From the NCBI RefSeq assembly GCF_001522545.3, contig NC_031768.1:112013542-112077541 (forward strand): a stretch of DNA of 64,000 bases, read 5' to 3'. Under the pieces are notes generated by a model that was not told the origin of the DNA, did not search any database, and saw only the letters and a list, made by a program, of their open reading frames with translations. Positions 37,465 through 47,908 of this stretch are shown here, in pieces (positions within the stretch are counted from its first letter, which is position 1; each line of letters opens with the position of its first letter). The stretch is from Parus major. Its lineage: Eukaryota > Chordata > Aves > Passeriformes > Paridae. The position numbers were made by a program, and so were the translations under genes.

Positions 37465-38540
37465 GTTGATAAAGAGTTTCTGTTAGTTTTGTGTCAGTAA
37501 TCACTGTGGAGTTTTATCTTTATTAGTGGAATCGGGTGATACCACTTAGTCATGCTCCCATACTGCTTTGTAGTCTGGAAATATGAAACTTCAAACATAT
37601 GTGGAGCAGTATTAACCCTGCAAACTCATCTGAGAAAGTGTTGCACCCAGCTCTGTTTATTCTAGAAATACATTTTTCTTCAAAGGGATTCAAGTTCCTC
37701 GAGCACCATCCTCCCCAGCCAAAGCAAAACCATCAAAAGAGATGACAAGAAATTGGACATTTGTTACTGGTATCCTCTCCCAGAACACTTTCTTTGACAA
37801 TGGCAGGAATTTTTGCCTTCTTCAGATGAAGAAGCAGAGCCCCCTGAGTTCACTGCATTCACTGCTCCTGCTGACTCTCACAAACCCTGCCTTAAAACCC
37901 CAAACCCACCAGTGGATTCTGAGCCCTGACAGATGGTCCCAGGCTGAGTGCAGGGTGTTTGGGGCTGAAGCATGAAGTCATGTGTGTGATGGATCTTCAC
38001 TGCTTCTTGCTCACCCTTTAAACATCAGTTTATTGGCTGAAAAATGAGGTAGAAGATGGAATTTGTTTGGGATCTTTCATTAAAAGTTGTGTTCTGTTTA
38101 CAACTTGTGCATGCCTTTTTTCTTTTTGTGGGTTGCTGTGTTCTGAGCTCAGGGATTCTTTTAAAATGGAGAAGGAGCTCCCAGACAATGTTTAGGTCTT
38201 GAGAGTGAGTATATGACAGACTGTCAGAAATTTGTGCAGCCACTTGTTGCTGTTGATATCTGCTAGAGGTCTGGATTCCTGCTCTGCTGAAAGGTGGAAT
38301 ACTGAGAGAATCCACAGCTGCATTTTAAATATATTTCCTTAACTTGTATTCTATGAACTGTCATATCAGGGCATAAACAGAACACTAAATGAGGCTGCCA
38401 AAAAAGAAACAACAACCAAAAATGAGCTGCTTTTTATTAACCACTCACAGGATGATTGCCAACAACAGAAATCATAATCATATGAGAAAACTTCAGGTCT
38501 CATTTTGTAAATTGATAGTGATTTTCTCTTTCTTTTTGGG
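37465..38540. other. Unrecognised non-coding sequence
   Basis: No element or exon recognised. The frames on both strands are short and have no features of known proteins. Confidence 0.5.
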
Positions 38541-38582
38541 TTTTGTTTTGTTTTGTTTTTTGTTTTGTTTTTTTTTTTGTTT
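38541..38582. repeat. (TTTTG)n simple repeat
   Basis: Successive TTTTG pentamers degrade into TTTTTTG and a T11 run. On the minus strand it is translated as a lysine/threonine/asparagine-rich stretch inside a 135-codon frame that is otherwise unsupported. Confidence 0.9.
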
Positions 38583-40205
38583 CCCCTATGGGTCTGACAC
38601 ACAAGTTTCCACACCTCTGTGGTGGTGTTTGCCATACAATAGAACCTCTTGAAGGAGAAAAGAGAAGAAACTCCACTTTTTCTGAGAGAAAACTCAAAAT
38701 GCTCTGGCCTGTCCACATCCTTAGCCTTGCAGATGATTGATGTCACTGTGGTTTCATGCAGTGACATTGTCACTTATGGAGGAAAATGGTTTCAGTCTGA
38801 AGGAACACTGCCCAAAATGATCAGGGTGTAAATAACACCATTATTTGTCATCAAATTCACCGGGAAAAGGTCACATTATGCAAAGATTTACTGTAAATGG
38901 GTAGGGAGCAGGATGGGTTTGGATTTACAGCTGGAAAGCTCAACAAGGCTTGGGAAAGCCAAGGTGGGAAGCCATCCTTGGGATGCACAAGTGAGGGGTG
39001 GCACAGAAGAGAATTCCTCCTGGTCAGGGAAGTTTATGTAAAACCAAGATTTCTTGAGGAAAAGAAGGTATTATGTTCTTGTTTTCTTCAGCAGTGAAGA
39101 CACGGTTATGAGGATTCATAAAAAAGACTGGTGTGTTTTGGGGTGGTTTTATTTGCACCAGTGACAAGATCATTGCCTTGAGGCTCCTGATGGTTTTTAT
39201 TAGAAGTTGTAATTCCAGGTGACCTGTCACTGTGCAAAACTGCAGAGGAAAAAACTAGACCTGCACTCAGAACAGATGGATAGATTGCCTGTATGAAATG
39301 GCATTAAGTCACTTTTCAAGCTCTCCTCTCACCCGAGTACCTCTGAATTTATCAAATTTCGTGTAACTGTGGTGAGTAGAACAAGGTGAAAATTGCCTTC
39401 ACCAATATTTATAAATTTTCCCCTTAATAGATTTTTGTAGTAAATTGAGGATTTGGCTCATTGGAAATACTAAAACCAGGGAATATCCAGCTCATTAGAG
39501 ACCCTCAGCTCTTATAAGACCAGAGTGCTCTTACACAGTTCAGAAGTCACTGCCAAATTCAGTTTAAAACATAAAGAATATATTAGTTCTCAAAACATTA
39601 ATTCTCCAGTGGTTTTAGAAGTATCTGGGAAATACAGTCTTCAGGCTGTTTACCCTGTAAAAAAGGGGATTAAAGCCAAGAAAGCTGAATCTGAGAAGCA
39701 TATTTGATCCAAAATCCACTAGAGTTAATTACGATGTACATCATCTTCAGTAGTTGTGCTATCAGCACTAAGGCAGAGTGAGATTCAGCTGCCTAATTAG
39801 TATAATACAGGAAAAAAGTTAATTGTTACACAAGTTTATTGCTCAAATTATAAAATTACAGAAGTCCACGGTGACTGTTCAATGACCACCACTGTACCAG
39901 CTTTGTTGGTCTTTGCTACCAGAGTTTCTTGTGATTATTTTAAATGGCTGCATGGCACTTTAGGTCACCCTTTCTAGGAACTGTCTTCTAAGGATTCAGC
40001 TGGAATGCAAACTTCTGCTGCAGAATCCCAACCACAAAACCAATGGGAAATCAGGAACCCAGTGTAGACTCCCTGTGAGACACTTCAGTGCTATTTCCTA
40101 TGTAACAAATCTTAGCTCTTGGTCCGATGTGTTCGGGTTTTACTTTGAAAATTCACTTTTACTTAATAAAGTCAAGCTTTTTTCCTCGATAAATTTTCCA
40201 TAGAT
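38583..40205. other. Unrecognised non-coding sequence
   Basis: About 1.6 kb with no recognised element. Open frames are at most about 70 codons and have no domain or splice support. Confidence 0.5.
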
Positions 40206-40341
40206 TTCACAGAATATTCTGAATGGGAAAAGACCCACAAGGATTATCAAATGCAACTTTTTAATGGATATCCCATAAGAGGATGGAACCCATGACCTTG
40301 GGGTTAAGCACCAAGCTCTGACCAACTGTGCTAATCCCAGG
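40206..40341 (-). mobile_element. tRNA-Ile/CR1 composite SINE (TguSINE1-like), antisense
   Basis: Read on the minus strand, the head (about 40270-40341) resembles tRNA-Ile. An A-box-like 'tagcacagttggt' is the complement of 40321-40333. A B-box-like 'ggttccatcc' is the complement of 40281-40290, with one change from GGTTCGATCC. Between them are anticodon-arm-like sequences matching 'gagcttggtgctta' and 'ccccaaggtcatgg'. The other end (40206-40262) resembles a CR1 3' tail: 'cacagaatattctgaatgggaaaagacccacaaggattatc' on the plus strand. A tRNA-Ile head joined to a CR1 tail is the structure known for the zebra finch SINE TguSINE1, which uses CR1 machinery for retroposition. The copy is diverged and cannot fold as a functional tRNA because the acceptor stem is not conserved. 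Confidence 0.82.
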
Positions 40342-40541
40342 TTTTCCCCAGAGTTTGTGGGTCTCAGGAATATTTTGGTCAGTCAAGACTTTCTCTGGTG
40401 GAAAAGGCTTTCTGATGGAAAGGGCTGTGTATTAAAAAACTCAGTCACTTTTTTTTTCAGCAAAGTAAAAAGCACTAAAAAATTTAGGTTTAATAATTAC
40501 ATTAATTTTCTATATTTTATATTTGTAACACTTAGATAAAA
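40342..40541. other. Unrecognised AT-rich spacer
   Basis: AT-rich sequence between the SINE and the TA-rich block, with no recognised feature. Confidence 0.5.
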
Positions 40542-40682
40542 CATATACATATAGATCTATATACACATACATGCATATATATATAATATGTATATATGTA
40601 TCTAAACATATAACTTATACATATATATATTTATATGTATGTGTGTGTATATATATCTGCAAATTATATATATAGTATATAT
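40542..40682. repeat. TA/TATG-rich microsatellite block
   Basis: About 140 bases dominated by TA, CATA and TATG units with a short GTGTGTGT core. It is highly self-complementary, so cruciform or slipped structures are plausible. Confidence 0.9.
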
Positions 40683-40817
40683 TTCCATGCTTTCAGTTTT
40701 CACAAAATCAATTATTTGGCCTAGCATAGCTTTAAAGTATAACTTTAAGATTTTTCAGCCTCCATGGATGAGAGATCTTGCAAAATATTTCCCATTGATG
40801 TGGAAAAAATTTTGTTG

Positions 40818-40847
40818 TTAATAATAGTAATAGTAATAGTAATAATA

Positions 40848-40882
<35 letters not shown>
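40818..40882. repeat. (TAA)n/(TAG)n trinucleotide microsatellite
   Basis: The left half mixes TAA and TAG units; the right 31 bases (40852-40882) are about ten uninterrupted TAA units. The mixed-to-pure gradient suggests the pure end is the recently expanding part. Confidence 0.93.
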
Positions 40883-40956
40883 TTGACAATGGTAAAGATT
40901 TTGGGGGGTTTTTACTGTGAAATCTCTCTACTCTTATTCTTACCTTTGTAAAACTT

Positions 40957-41160
40957 CATGGAATCATAGAATGGTTTAGGTTGCAAGGGACCTTAAATCC
41001 CATCCAGTGTCACTCCATGCCATGGCAGGGACACCTTCCACTGTCCCAGGCTGCTCCAAGCCCTGTCCAGCCTGGCTTTGGACACTTCCAGGGATCCAGG
41101 GGCAGCCACAGCTGCTCTGGGCACCCTGTGCCAGGGCCTCACCACCATTCCAGGGAAGAT
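40957..41160 (-). mobile_element. CR1 LINE 3' end, antisense
   Basis: Strong match on the plus strand to antisense CR1: 'ggaatcatagaatggtttaggttgcaagggaccttaaatcccatcca', 'catgccatggcagggacaccttccactgtcccaggctgctccaagccctgtccagcctggc', 'acttccagggatccaggggcagccacagctgctctgggcaccctgtgccagggcctcaccacc'. It is relatively little diverged compared with the other copies here, and about 200 bases long. Confidence 0.93.
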
Positions 41161-41859
41161 TTTTTTTGTTTATTCAGCAAGTGTGAGTTTTTGCCCACTT
41201 TTTATTACAGAATATCCTGGAGAAGAGTCCAGTCAATAGAAGCTTTTTAAATTGAATGGGATTTTTTTTTTTCCATGGACTTTTCTAGGTTTTGGATGAG
41301 TATCCACAGAAAAGCATCTCATAAATTGTAGAATAATTGATAGTTGATGACAAGAGTCTCAAATGCAGGCTTACCACTGTCTTGGGGTGATAGAAGTTAT
41401 ATAAATCTGGGAATAATGAAATCATCCATTTTTGCCACAGAAAAATGGGATCCAGAATTGAAGCTGTGAAACCACATCTGACATTAGACAAAGGGAATAT
41501 TAACATATGTATGTTCCCAGCTCTGGGAGCATTTCTTCAGATGTGTGTTCTTTTATTCTTGCCTTTTTGTCAGCTTTTTACAAGTCCAGGTTTTCCAGGT
41601 AAAGCAGTACACACCACAGGTGAGAAAAGCAGGCCTTTGCTGATGTTGTGTGTTTAAACTCTTCTGATCTCAGGGGCAGGATACAGATGCTGTGTTGTTA
41701 ATGCAATTTTATTCACCAATCTTTGTGATTTTGAGTAATTTGAATATGCTAAACAATAAAATATTAAGGATATGCCTTGCATCAGATTTGATAGAACAGA
41801 TCTGTTACTTTGATCTTGAAAGGATTGCTTATATTCCCAAAATACATTTGCAGAGACTT
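41161..41859. other. Unrecognised spacer between CR1 fragments
   Basis: No element or exon recognised. The right edge grades into the next CR1 fragment, whose 3' boundary is uncertain. Confidence 0.45.
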
Positions 41860-42277
41860 TTGACCAGTCACCACCTTGTCTCCAGCCCAGAGCACTGAGT
41901 GCTGACATGTTCAGGGATGGGGACTCCAAAACTCCCTGGGCAGCCCCTTACAAGGTCTGACCACCCTTCCCACGGAGAAATTTCTTCTGGTGTCCAAACT
42001 GACCCTTCCTGACACAGCCTGAGGCTGTTTCCTGTCTTCCAGTCCCTGTACCCCCGGCTGTCCCCTCCTGGCAGGGAGTTGTGCAGAGCCAGAAGGGCCC
42101 CCTGAACCTCCTTTTCTCCAGGCTGAGCCCCTTTCCCAGCTCCCTCAGCCCCTCCTGGGGCTCCAGCCCCTTCCCACCTCCATTCCCTTCCCCCTTCCAC
42201 TCCAGCCCCTCAGTGTCCTTCTTGCAATGAGGGTCCCAAAACTGGACACAGGATTTGAGGTGTGGCCTCAGCAGTGG
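41860..42277 (-). mobile_element. CR1 LINE fragment (CR1-X-like), antisense
   Basis: The plus strand reads 'ccagcccagagcactgagtg', 'gggatggggactccaaaactccctgggcagcccctt', 'gaccacccttcccacggagaaatttcttctggtgtccaaac', 'cagggagttgtgcagagccagaagg', 'cctccttttctccaggctgagcccctttcccagctccctcagcccctcctggggctccagcccc', 'cagtgtccttcttgcaatgagggtcccaaaactggacacaggatttgaggtgtggcctcagcag'. This is the antisense of a CR1 3' region of the type common in songbirds. The long minus-strand frame here (41868-42200) is a product of this GC-rich repeat. The left boundary is a guess. The C-run density makes the minus strand G-quadruplex-prone. Confidence 0.85.
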
Positions 42278-43201
42278 GAATCAAGTGAAGGAAGTGACAA
42301 TCACTTCCTCATCAATTTTTCCGTAGTAATCACTTGATATGTATCCAAAAAGTCATCTTGAAATAAACTCATGTGACTGAATACATTCTATTCATTCATT
42401 TAGCCCGTTTGCATGAGCTGTAAATTTGATTTTTACATAAAATGCAGTCCAACTGCCCTGAAGTCCTTCAGAATGAGATTAAGTCCACCCTTAACTGTAA
42501 ATTCTCTTGTGACTTTTACTCAGACCCTATAATACATGTGATTGTCCATTATTTTATATACTATATGATCATTGTAGATTGCTAGAAGAGATCCATCTTT
42601 AAGGACATTTGAAATAAATGGAAAGGTTATTTTCAAAGTTGGTGGCAGGCATTCAAAATCTGCTTGTAAATGAGAGTATTTTTAAAATCAAATACAAAGA
42701 ATCCCTTTAAGTATATATTTTCTTACCTTGAGGCTCAGACTGAAGTTTTTGTGTACGATTTGTTGATACAAAGGTTAGATCTGGCTTCAAAAATGGCAAA
42801 GTATCTTTACGTAAAGCCCAAATACGTCAGTGTTCACACAGTGCAGCTTTCTAAGACCCTGCAGAACCCAAATCAAAATGTTTATTTAAACCTATTCCCT
42901 CCTTCCAGAAAGCCAAAAAAAGAAATACAACAAAATTCAAACTGCAACACCTCACTTGGATCTTTTTTCCGTGACGGTCGGTCCAAAAAAAAGCTGTTTC
43001 CAACACATTTTTTACAAGAAAACAGAACTCTCAGCTTATCTTGGTACACAGTGTATTTCCATGGAAAATTGCAGCCCCTGTAAATTTGTGGTTCTATGTG
43101 TGCTCTCTGTTTGTCTGTGTGCTTGTAAAGCTTCACTTGACGTGTGCAATGCTTGGGTTCTGACCCAATGGTCACCATGCCGTGGTTCAGGCTGTTTTAG
43201 G
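42278..43201. other. Unrecognised spacer between CR1 fragments
   Basis: It contains a 137-codon plus-strand frame (42670-43083) with no recognised domain. The flanking positions do not give a convincing promoter or splice arrangement. I treat it as non-coding. Confidence 0.45.
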
Positions 43202-43411
43202 GAGTCCCAGAATGAATTGGGGTGGAAGTGACCGTAAGGACCATCCCACCACACCCCCTGCCGTGGGCGAGACACTTCCACTGTCCCAGGTTCCTCAGAG
43301 CTCCATCCATCCTGGCCTTGGGCACTTCCAGGGATCCAGGGGCAGCCACAGCTTCTCTGGGCACCCTGTGCCCATCCTCCCCACCCTCACAGGGAAGAAA
43401 TTTTATCTATA
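43202..43411 (-). mobile_element. CR1 LINE 3' end, antisense
   Basis: Diverged antisense CR1: 'tcccagaatgaattggggtggaagtgacc', 'cccctgccgtgggcgagacacttccactgtcccaggttcctcagagctccatcca', 'tggccttgggcacttccagggatccaggggcagccacagcttctctgggcaccctgtgccc', 'ctcacagggaagaaatttta'. About 210 bases, in the same orientation as the other CR1 and SINE pieces of this cluster. Confidence 0.9.
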
Positions 43412-46302
43412 AGAAAAATTGTCCAAATGGTGAATTTTTTTTCACGATTCCCCTTTTTAAAGCAAAAGGAAAAAAGCTTGCCTAGGAAAATAAAAATTTT
43501 CCTTAAAGATGTATCAATTTATATTTACATTTTCTGAGTGAATCCAGGATCTGTGACAATGCCACACTTCTTTTCACTACAGACTTTTTTTTCTATTTTC
43601 AGGGAAAGAATCATATTTACATGATCCCCCTAAAAGAAATAGAAAATTAGATAACACAAATATGCCATTAAAAATCAGTTATTCTACCTAGAAATTATAT
43701 GCACGAGCTATGAAATAATACACTTGAACATCATCCTATATTCACTTACCCCAAGAAATAACCAATAGAAACCATCAAATCTTATCTCAGAGCTCTGCTG
43801 GGAGGGATGTCCCTTCTTCAGAAGTCTGCTGCAGTCCAGGACTGTTCACATAGTGTAACTCAACTCTTAAAGGCAAAAACAACCTGGTTTTATCTGTCTC
43901 CAAAAAAGACTTATTTTGGGAGTCTGTGGTGGAGTTTGGGTTTTTTCTGATGATTTTTTTTAATATTGATTGTGGATCCTGATTGTCATTTCTTCAGAAG
44001 AAAAAATTCCATATTCTAGGCCTAGATCTCATATATAGATCTCAAAGTACTGAACAAAGGTCAATTCTGCTTTCATTTGGACCTGGCTTTGTCTGTTATT
44101 TTCAAGGAGTACAAAATATTTCTGCTTTTAGGGTTTTTGCTAACTCATTCCAGAGCTGATTTATGTAAATAACTTATATCTCTCCTTCTCTGGCCTTCCT
44201 GGCTCCCTCTGTTCTGCTGCTGGTTTTAATTCTGGGTATAAACTCTTCAGTTCAGGCCCTGCTTTCTTGAGGGTCAGTAGAGCTCCCAGTGAAGTAATTC
44301 ACTGATAAATGGGAGTAAAGCTCTAATTTGGGACTTTGGCTTCTTTAAATTTCTATTATGTACTCCTAGATAGGACACCCTGAAATACTGGGTTTCTGTG
44401 CATGAATTCTTTTTGTTCCTTGCATTTCCTGGGTGTTTGAAAAGGCTGGTTAAACTCCTAATGTGGGCACTGTGTAATTGCTGTCCAAATCAGCTCCTCT
44501 GACCTCAAACAGATGAGATTTGTGGTTTGTCCAAGCTCAGCTAAACCTATTCAATAACTGCTGCCACAAGCTGCTACTCCAGTGGGCTCTGGGAATGAAG
44601 GGATTGCTCACATCTTCTGGTGGGACAGCAAAGGCCAAAAGTGACAGTGGCACCATCCCCTGATGAAATTCAAGTCTAGATCCCTCTGACACCCAATGAT
44701 GTAACTCCTCTGCTTATACAAAATGTCTGTCAAAGTCAGCACACTTTTGCCCATCATGAAATTTATCCTTCTTTTTTCCAAAAAGTGATTATTTACCAAG
44801 GCAGGCCGTCCTCACGTTGGATTTTTTGAGCCTCTATGCCTTAAGTCCTGAAGTATGTGGAGTTTATTTTACTGAAAAGAATACTTATGGTGTATAGTGA
44901 AAGCATTTGGCTTCTGTCTGCTGGCTCTGGTTCCACCAGTTCAATCATGAGGTGGTTAAGGGTTATTTATAGCTCTTAGACATTCTTTAGGGATGAACAC
45001 ATCGGCTGAAAAAACAAACAGCCATGGTACTCCTGGGTAATTTATAGCAATTTTTAAGTTAGGAGAAACCTGTGATCTCATACTACAGCCTGAAAACCTG
45101 TCCATTCATTACTGCACAGCGATGGAATTTGGTTGGGACACTGACATGCTCTGAGGAAACAGATCCACAGCATCCAGGTACCCCTGAGCTGGGAAAGGCT
45201 CAGTTACATGTCCTAAGGAATTACGTAACTTTTCCTTCTCTCATCCTCTACTAGCACAGGCACAGAGTCAGAAAGAATTTTTATTTTTTCAGTACACTCC
45301 CCTTGTTCTTTAATTTAATTTAAAAAATTAATCCCACCAGCATTGGAATACATAATTTTACATAAAGCAGAAACTCAGGGTTTATTTTCAGCAAGATGTT
45401 TCTAAATTCTAAGTCATATATTTAAATCAGAAGGTTTTTTGGTTTTTTTGTATTCCCCACTTCATTCCCTGTAATTTAAATGCACATTTACATCACTCTG
45501 GGGGCATAATGAAGTGCCGTCTGGGTGTGATGTCACTACAAGACAGAGAACCTACCACCTCTCCTGTGGAGTTGTGTCACTGCTGAGATGTTTCCTGGCC
45601 TCAGGATCAGTGCTGGATTCATTACACATCTACTAATTTTAAATAGACCTTTTCTCATTTCAAACTGAATCCTGTCACTGTAGGTTATAGAGGATGGCAG
45701 TGCACCTTTGTGAGCAGCCTCTCTGGCTCTAAATATGAACTGCTGTGCCATGCAAGAGCCATAGATTTGCAGGGGAGGGAAAGGAAATACCTTTATGACC
45801 TCATGCTATCCATTTATACTCTGAGTCATTAAAATGATTGCTTCTTATAAAAGTTATCTTTGCTAGCAGAGGAATATGTGGGCAAATGCTCCCTCTGACA
45901 ATCAGTGTGCTTTGGATCAGACTCAAAACACACATATTTAACTTTCCTTCGCTCCCACTGAATTATTTGCCCCCTAAAGAAAACATCTGACTCTCCATAA
46001 AACTGCAGGCGATGGCGAAATTCCTGTCAAGCACTGGAGGTCCAGTGTGCTCCTCAGGTTAATTGTAAATTACTCTGGAACCTGCTGAGCAGAAATGAGA
46101 TTTTGTTCCACCTGTGGCCCACCAGTGAATATGGAACAAGAGTCTATTGTCAGTAGACCAGATTTATTGCACAGTGTCCTTTCCATCAATGGAAAAAATT
46201 AAGGAATCTATAAATAAAAAAAAAAATTTGACAACACTCCACTGTGTCCAAATGTTCAATTTCTAAACAAGTTACCTTTCTGTTTGTCAGTTTTAGTTAT
46301 AG
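43412..46302. other. Unique non-coding sequence
   Basis: No mobile element recognised. The part from about 45480 to 46180 is repeat-free, of even base composition and lacks long open frames; it has the look of a conserved non-coding element, but conservation cannot be judged from one sequence. No exon was found. Confidence 0.45.
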
Positions 46303-46330
46303 AATAACTTATAGTTGACTATAAGTTATT
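46303..46330. repeat. Perfect 12-bp inverted repeat, 4-base loop
   Basis: AATAACTTATAG and its exact reverse complement CTATAAGTTATT flank the loop TTGA. A T-run does not follow directly, and nothing here is bacterial, so it is not a terminator. It may form a cruciform or an RNA hairpin if transcribed. Confidence 0.95.
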
Positions 46331-47886
46331 TTCTGTAAGTGCTAAAGGACTTATTGAAGGAAAATGAAGAGCAATGGAAGGGCAGAATGAAGGACAGATG
46401 ACTTTTATAAAGCTGTGGTTCAGTTCATGCACACATGTTTAGGTTTTCTTTCAATGGAAATGAAGTTACAGGACGGGGATGATTCAGAACAGATCTCACT
46501 CTGATGTGGCAGTAAGGACTGTAGTCCCTGATCAAGGAAGTAGGAATTGCTCCCAGGTCCTGCAGTTTAAATGAGAAGAAAATATATCTTGCTATAGCAG
46601 TTAAGACAGCAAACTCCACCAGTTCATCCAGTTAAATCCGCTTTTGCTCAAGCACTCTGCAGGCTAATGCAATTCAGACCCTGTGTCATTCAATTTCTCA
46701 ATCATTTCATTTCACTTAACCACATTTTGCTAGTCACTATTTGTTTTTGCAACCATAGTGATGAAATATATTTTTTGGCAACATAAGCAGGTGTCTGGCT
46801 TTGTCAAATTTCAATAATTCAGAACATCTCCTGTCCATAATAGTAATAATTGAAATTGAAACAATTTTTGTTCTGGTATCAAATGGCAAACCTCTAAATT
46901 TGGGATTGGCTGAGAAGATATGAGACTATTTATCCACAGTTAAATATTTTTGCCAGTATCTTGTTAATAATTTTGTCTGATTTTTTAGATTATTGTCATT
47001 TGGTAACTGTAGTTCACATTTCCATTGAATTTGTGTCTTTTCCTGTAGGACAAATATAACTGTAATCAGTTATTACATTGTTATGACAGTGACATTGGAT
47101 ATTTATTGCACTGACAATTGATACTTAGAATATATTTTTGGCTAATTTTTAAGCTGGCATTTTCCTTCAGTGCTGTTGGAAATATCCTTATAACCAAACA
47201 GCTCTCAGGTTCAGAGAAAGTTGCTTTCATTACAAAATACTATTACCCCCTTTTTATTATATCTAGGTCTATTATATCTATCTTTTATTAAAGGAGATAT
47301 CAAATCTTATTTGGCTTTCATTTTTGAGTTTCAAAATATTTTTAATCAGTCTTTGACTATATGTTTTTATATTCCCCTCACTTTTTTACAAGTAATCACA
47401 GATTCATGAAAATTCACTAAATTTTACATTTGTCTCAGCTATCTCAGTATTGCAAAATGCTGTATAAGATATACTCTAAAAAAGCTAGCAAGGAACTTTA
47501 ATACTTTTAAACTGTGTTTCAGAGGAGAGAACATTTTGTCCTCTGTTCTTCATGCAATTTAATCACCTTTTAATCCATAACAGCATCCCACCCCACAACT
47601 ACAAATGTCTTGAACTACCTCAAGGGAAAATTTCCACATGGTCAAAATTCAGAATATTTAAAATCAATAGCATTATGATGATGGAAATTTATCCAGAAAT
47701 AGACACTGAATTATCAGAAGGAAGTCTGCATTACAAAGGAAGAAGGTTTACTGATATATTTATATATAGATATAATCTTTATATATTATCAGTCTCAGAA
47801 AGCCAACATACAAAGAACATGTTTGAAAAGAGAGATGTGCTTGAATTTGATCACTCCAATATTAACATGACTGATTAATTATTTGA
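46331..47886. other. Unique AT-rich non-coding sequence
   Basis: It contains a 108-codon plus frame (47552-47878) without recognisable domains, and a short TATA-rich patch near 47753-47790. No element recognised. Confidence 0.45.
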
Positions 47887-47908
47887 TATGGCTGAATATT
47901 CAGCCATA
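47887..47908. repeat. Perfect 22-bp palindrome without spacer
   Basis: The arm TATGGCTGAAT is followed immediately by its exact reverse complement. It lies just after the stop of a chance open frame and is isolated in unique sequence. It could bind a symmetric dimer or extrude as a cruciform. Confidence 0.95.

Noticed and set aside
40270..40341. Possible tRNA-Ile gene
   Set aside because: A and B boxes are degenerate, the acceptor stem cannot be paired, and it continues into a CR1-like tail, so it is a SINE head.
40818..40882. CRISPR-like or other spaced repeat array
   Set aside because: It is a plain trinucleotide microsatellite with no unique spacers; nothing in the window resembles a prokaryotic array.
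41868..42200. 110-codon minus-strand frame rich in Gly and Glu
   Set aside because: Translation of the GC-rich CR1-X-like 3' region in the sense direction of the element; this part is untranslated in the family.
46013..46045. hAT-type terminal inverted repeat (caggcgatggcgaa)
   Set aside because: Only loosely similar to such termini and no matching inverted partner was found within a plausible distance.
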